From: an uncultured Flavobacterium sp.
GTDB taxonomy: Bacteria; Bacteroidota; Bacteroidia; Flavobacteriales; Flavobacteriaceae
Length of the DNA stretch: 5,446 nt
Direction of reading: 5' to 3'
Assembly (NCBI RefSeq): GCF_937967675.1
Contig: NZ_CALBSN010000197.1
Location: 1-5,446, forward strand
Below the pieces are notes generated by a model. The model made no database searches. It saw only the letters and a program-made list of their open reading frames with translations, and was not told where the DNA came from. Shown piece after piece: positions 1-5,446 of this stretch. The position numbers and the translations under genes were made by a program. The stretch's first letter is position 1. Every line of letters begins with the position of its first letter.

Positions 1-1075
1 TCAAATCTTCCATTGAAATCTCAGCTTGAGGAACACCATCAAAAACTTCTAAAAAGGTTTTCTCATCTAACTTTTTCAACTCATCCATTGACGGACTAAA
101 AAAAGCATTGGATGCTGCAATTGCATTTTCCAAATCTGTTGCAGAATGAACCATTGTAGTGATTTCTTCTGCTAAACGTTTTTGTAACGCTCTTAAATGA
201 GGCGCTTCGTTATGTGCTGCAATTAATTTTTCAATGGTTTCTTTGTCTAAGAACGTGAAAATCTTAATGTATTTTTCAGCATCAACATCCGAAGTATTTA
301 ACCAGTATTGGTAGAATTTGTAAGGTGAAGTTCTTTCCGGATCTAACCAAATATTGCCACCTTCTGATTTTCCGAATTTCGTTCCATCCGCTTTTGTAAT
401 CAACGGACAAGTTAAGGCATAGGCTTTTCCAGATTCAATTCTACGCACTAATTCTGTTCCCGTGGTGATATTTCCCCATTGGTCACTTCCGCCCATTTGT
501 AGCGTACATTTTTTTGCACGGTATAAATGTAAAAAGTCATATCCTTGTACTAATTGGTATGTAAATTCAGTAAACGACATTCCTTCTGAAGTTTCTCCAG
601 TTAAACGTTTTTTTACTGAATCTTTCGCCATCATGTAGTTCACTGTAATATGTTTACCCACATCGCGAATGAAATCTAAGAAAGAGAATTCTTTCATCCA
701 ATCGTAATTGTTTACTAACTCGGCAGCATTAGGTTCGGCTGAAGTAAAATCTAAAAAGCGAGCCAATTGTCCTTTAATAGCTTCTTGATTGTGACGCAAA
801 GTAGCTTCATCTAATAAATTTCTTTCATTAGATTTTCCTGATGGATCACCAATCATTCCTGTTGCTCCACCTACAAGCGCTAAAGGTTTATGACCACTCA
901 ATTGAAAATGTCTCAATAACATCACCCCAACTAAATGTCCTATATGCAATGAATCGGCGGTTGGATCAATACCCACATACGCCACACGCATCTGCTCCAT
1001 CAAATGTTCTTCTGTGCCTGGCATTACGTCGTGGAGCATTCCTCTCCAAGTCACTTCTTCAATAAAATTTTTCAT
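1..1075 (-). CDS. tyrS: Tyrosyl-tRNA synthetase, C-terminal end outside the window
   Basis: This class I aminoacyl-tRNA synthetase charges tRNA-Tyr with tyrosine in the cytoplasm. The ATG lies at 1075-1073 and 358 codons run open to the window edge. The bacterial family is about 420-430 residues, so roughly 70 are missing, including the C-terminal S4-like tRNA-binding domain. Visible marks are the YVGIDPTADSLHIGH segment with the HIGH signature at residues 44-47, the tyrosine-pocket set Y173, Q177 and D180 (in TYQLVQGYD), the QMGGSDQWGN block at 193-202, and the KMSKS-equivalent KFGKS at 233-237. The order and spacing match Bacillus-type TyrRS with an offset of about four residues. The reading frame is intact, with no stop or frameshift. 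A Bacteroidota-type -7 element lies 18 bases upstream of the start. The gene diverges from the dehydrogenase at 1225. The product call is very secure. Confidence 0.97.
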   Translation of the reverse strand, partial: MKNFIEEVTWRGMLHDVMPGTEEHLMEQMRVAYVGIDPTADSLHIGHLVGVMLLRHFQLSGHKPLALVGGATGMIGDPSGKSNERNLLDEATLRHNQEAIKGQLARFLDFTSAEPNAAELVNNYDWMKEFSFLDFIRDVGKHITVNYMMAKDSVKKRLTGETSEGMSFTEFTYQLVQGYDFLHLYRAKKCTLQMGGSDQWGNITTGTELVRRIESGKAYALTCPLITKADGTKFGKSEGGNIWLDPERTSPYKFYQYWLNTSDVDAEKYIKIFTFLDKETIEKLIAAHNEAPHLRALQKRLAEEITTMVHSATDLENAIAASNAFFSPSMDELKKLDEKTFLEVFDGVPQAEISMEDL

Positions 1076-4000
1076 GATTCTTAATAATTTGAGCAAAGAT
1101 AGTTTTTAGTTTAAAAGTTTAAAAGTTTTATTCAAAATTCAAGGGTAAATTAAAGCTCAAGTCCAAAAACAATTCTTAGTAAATCCAACTTCCAGCTTCC
1201 AGCAAAAAATATTATCTTTACATCATGATTTTAGTTACAGGAGCAACAGGTTTAGTAGGTTCGCATTTATTAGTACAACTTCTTCAAGAAAATGAGGAAG
1301 TAAAAGCGCTATTTCGTTCTGAAAAACAAATTGAAAAAGTGAAAAATGTTTTTGCTTTTTATAATCAAACCGCTCTTTTTGATAAAATCATTTGGGTAAA
1401 AGGCGATATTACGAATATTCCTTCGTTAGAAATTGCTTTTGAAAATATCACACATGTATATCATTGTGCGGCATTGATTTCGTTTGACCCTAGTGATGAA
1501 GAAGAACTGCGAAAAATCAATATTGAAGGAACTGCAAATGTGGTAAATTGTTGTATTGATTTTGGTATAAAAAAACTTTGTCATGTAAGTTCTATAGCTG
1601 CTTTAGGAACTCCAAAAGAACTCGAAACCAGTATCACCGAAGAAACCGAATGGAATCCAGAAGAATTACACAGTGATTACGCGATTACAAAATATGGTGC
1701 TGAAATGGAAGTTTGGCGTGGACATCAAGAAGGCTTAGAAGTCGTAATTGTGAATCCGGGTGTGATTTTTGGTTACGGTTTCCCAAAAAAAGGAAGTGAT
1801 GTAATTATTCAATCCGTTAAAAATGGATTATTGTTTTATACCAAAGGTAACATTGGAATTATTGGTGTTGAAGATGTAACGAAAGGCATGACAGAACTCA
1901 TGAAAAGTTCAATAAACGGAGAACGTTATACTCTAGTAGGCGAAAATATTTCGACAAAAGCATTACTTGATTTTATTGCAGAAGAACTACAAGTTAAAAG
2001 GCCATCTATCGAAGCTACAAAATGGATGACTTCTATAGCTTGGCGAATGGATTGGTTGATTTCCAAACTACTAAATCGTAAACGAAAATTAACCCGAAGT
2101 ACTGCAAATGCATCACACACTACAAGCCCTTTTAATACTTCAAAAATTGAATGTGAACTTAATTTTACTTTTCAAAAAAAAGAAAGTTATTTAAAAACTA
2201 TTCTAAAGTTGAATCAGGAGCAATTGAACTAGAACTTTGATTCTTATTATTAGATTCTGTTTGTTTTTCTTTGTCTAATCTTTCCAAAACTTTCTTGTAG
2301 ATTTTTTTGAATTTTCTTGCATCTCCAGCATAATACATCTGATTTTGACGATATGTTACACTGTCAATTTTATATTTTTTAAAAATATATTGATCCATTT
2401 CAATATTATGCTCCATCAATTTATTTGGCATAGAACCTTCAATGGCTTGAAGCAATGATACATCATATAAAATATCGACCATTGTTTTTTCATCCAATAA
2501 ATTATCCGGTTTTGGAACAGGATTCTTAGAACAAGATACTATAAAAATAGTAACAAACAAGAATAGTAATTGTTTCATTATATTTATCTTTCAAATAATA
2601 AACGTTGACCTACCTTTAAGTCTTTTACCTTTCCATTTTGATAAACTAATTTCCCATTAACAAAAGTATGTGTTACTCTTGATTTAAAATTATATCCTTC
2701 AAAAGGTGACCAACCACATTTATATAAAATATTCTCTTTCTTTACATTCCAAGGCAAATGAGTATTTACAATTGCTAAATCGGCATAGAATCCTTCACGA
2801 ATAAATCCACGTTTCTCAATTTTGAAAATTTTAGCAGGATTATGACACATCTTTTCAACAATCTTTTCTACAGAAATCTTTCCTTGATGATGCGCTTCAA
2901 ATAAAGCAACAACCGCATGTTGTACTAACGGACCTCCTGAAGGACAAGTTAAATAGGGATTACATTTTTCTTCTAAAGTATGAGGAGCGTGATCGGTTGC
3001 GATGACATCAATTCTATCATCTAACAAAGCTTTCCATAAGGCATCTTTATCAGCCTGTGTTTTTACGGCAGGATTCCATTTGATTAGAGAGCCTTTTGTT
3101 TCATAATCAGCATCTGTAAACCATAAATGATGGACACAAACTTCGGCAGTAATTTGTTTTTGTTCTAATGGAATCTTATTGGTAAACAACTCCATTTCTT
3201 TCGCTGTTGACAAATGGAAAACATGCAAACGAGCTCCTGTCTTTTTAGCTAATTCAATCGCTTTAGAAGAAGACAAATAACACGCTTCTTCACTTCGAAT
3301 TAAATGATGATACTTCATTGGTATATCATCACCAAATTCTTCTTTATATTTTTGGGTATTGGTTTTAATCGTAGCTTCATCTTCACAATGAACCGCAATT
3401 AACATTTTTGTTGAAGAGAAAATCTTTTCTAAAACTTCTGGATTATCTACCAACATGTTACCTGTTGAAGAACCCAAAAACAATTTAATTCCGGCAACAT
3501 TTCTTGGATTGGTTTTTAAAACTTCGTCTAAGTTATCATTGGTTCCTCCCATCATAAACGAATAATTCGCATAAGATGTTTTAGCTGCAATTTGATATTT
3601 ATCTTCTAAAAGTTCTTGTGTAACGGCATTTGGAACTGTATTTGGCTGTTCAATAAAAGAAGTTATTCCCCCTGCTACAGCAGCTCTACTTTCCGTTTCA
3701 ATATTTCCTTTGTGGGTAAGCCCTGGCTCTCTAAAATGCACTTGATCGTCAATTGCTCCAGGCATTACATAGCTTCCTTCCGCATCAATAATAACACAAT
3801 CAGACGATTTGGGACTTATTTTTTCAGCAATCTCTTTAATGAATTCATTCTCAATTAAAATATCACCTTCAAAAATAGCTCCTTCATTAACAATTTTGGC
3901 ATTTCGAATTAAAACAGTACTCATTATAATCTATTAAATATTTTTCTTAACCTCAACATTATTACTCCTACTACGGCTTCGCGAATAATTCCTCCACTCA

Positions 4001-5446
4001 TTTTTGATTGTCCTTTTGTTCTATCGGTAAAAATGATAGGCACTTCAACAATTTTAAAATTCTTTACGAAAGCGCGATATTTCATTTCAATCTGAAACGC
4101 ATAACCCACAAATTTTATTTTATCCAAATTGATAGCTTCTAAAACTTGTCTTCTGTAACATTTGAATCCTGCAGTAGCATCTGCAATTTTCATACCTGTT
4201 ATCATTCGAACGTAAACGGAAGCAAAATAAGATAGTAAAACACGACTCAAAGGCCAATTTACCACATTAACTCCGTTAGAATATCGGGAACCAATGGCAA
4301 CATCTGCACCATTTTCACAAGCAACTAACAACTTTTCTAAATCATTTGGATTGTGAGAAAAATCGGCATCCATTTCAAAAATATAGTCATATCCATGAGA
4401 AAGTGCCCATTTAAACCCCGCCACATAAGCCGTACCTAAACCCGATTTTTTCATACGTACTTTTAGATGCAATCGATTTGGAAATTCTTCTTGCATTTCT
4501 TTCACTTTTGTAACTGTTCCATCAGGCGAATTGTCATCTACGATTAAAACATGAAAAGGAGTAGGCAAAGTCAAAACTGCCTTTAGAATTGCTTCAATAT
4601 TTTCAATTTCGTTAAAAGTTGGAATTACAACAATACCCTGGGCCATAAAAATCTTGTATTTCAACTGCAAAAATAAGGTATTTCTAGCTGACAATTCTTA
4701 ATAATTTTATAATAATGAAAGTGACACTATTTTTTGTAATTTTGCGCCAATTATGTTAGCAATTCAATTACACGACAGAATCATCGAAAACAAAGATTGG
4801 GCAACCATCTTGTTTATTATCTGCTTGGCTATAATTGCCATTAACAAAACCATATCTTCTGTTCGATTTAACGAGTTTGTTCGATTGGCTTATTCCGATA
4901 AATACACTAAAATTTATCGCGATAGTAGTAACTTGATGAGTGGTTTTACCATTTCGATGTTTGTTTTGCAGTTAATTTCATTTTCGTTTTTTACGCTATT
5001 GGTTTTAAATCAATTTCATAGAGCTGAAAAAACCGATTTGATTGTTTATATCCAAATCTTTACTTTTTTGAGTGTTTTTATCCTCTCTAAATTCTTAATT
5101 GAGAAAATTATTGCAACAGCATTTAAAATTGAAGAATTTAACGAACAATTCAACTTGTTGAAAGTCAACTATAGAGCTTATTTTGGATTCATTTTATTAC
5201 CAGTTAACATCATTTTATTCTACAATTCATTTGATTCAGATTGGTTTTTTTGGACATTATTGATTACCCTAATCACCATAAACATCACTACTTACTTGGT
5301 TGCATTGAAATTGTATCAAAATTTACTATTACGTAAAATATTTTATTTTATTTTATATCTTTGCACCCTTGAAATAGCACCTTACTATTTTATTTATAAT
5401 TGGTTTACAAAAAATTAGAGAGAAATATGTCAAATTTGAAAGTGAA

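Overview
The window looks like ordinary chromosomal core sequence from a member of the Flavobacteriia (Bacteroidota), most likely Flavobacterium or a close relative. The DNA is AT-rich and intergenic spaces are short. Several genes are preceded by the Bacteroidota -7 promoter element TAnnTTTG rather than an E. coli-type promoter. Two proteins match families that I know mainly from Bacteroidota (DUF4296 and DUF4271). This assignment rests on recognition by eye, not on a database search.

Layout from left to right. (1) Positions 1-1075, minus strand: tyrosyl-tRNA synthetase (tyrS), with its C-terminal end cut off by the window edge. (2) Positions 1076-1224: a 149-base divergent promoter region with two short tandem duplications. 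(3) Positions 1225-2232, plus strand: an NAD(P)-dependent extended short-chain dehydrogenase/reductase related to dihydroflavonol reductases. (4) Positions 2198-4646, minus strand: a tight three-gene operon read from right to left, containing a polyprenol-phosphate-mannose-synthase-like GT2 glycosyltransferase, a class I dihydroorotase and a small DUF4296 lipoprotein. Its last gene overlaps the tail of the dehydrogenase by 35 bases, tail to tail. (5) Positions 4647-4752: a second divergent promoter region with a recognisable -7 element for each direction. (6) Positions 4753-5418, plus strand: a DUF4271 polytopic membrane protein. Position 5427 onward is the first few codons of a further gene, probably hemD (uroporphyrinogen-III synthase) judging only from typical gene order.

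The genes do not form one obvious pathway. tyrS and the dihydroorotase are housekeeping (translation and pyrimidine synthesis). The glycosyltransferase should make a lipid-linked sugar donor at the inner membrane. The two DUF proteins are envelope-associated and of unknown function. I see no mobile element, CRISPR array, RNA gene, toxin-antitoxin pair or defence system, and no new multi-gene system. The most notable points are a glutamine in place of the first metal-binding histidine of the dihydroorotase, an intragenic promoter-like element before the probable hemD, near-leaderless promoters, and the overlapping convergent gene ends.
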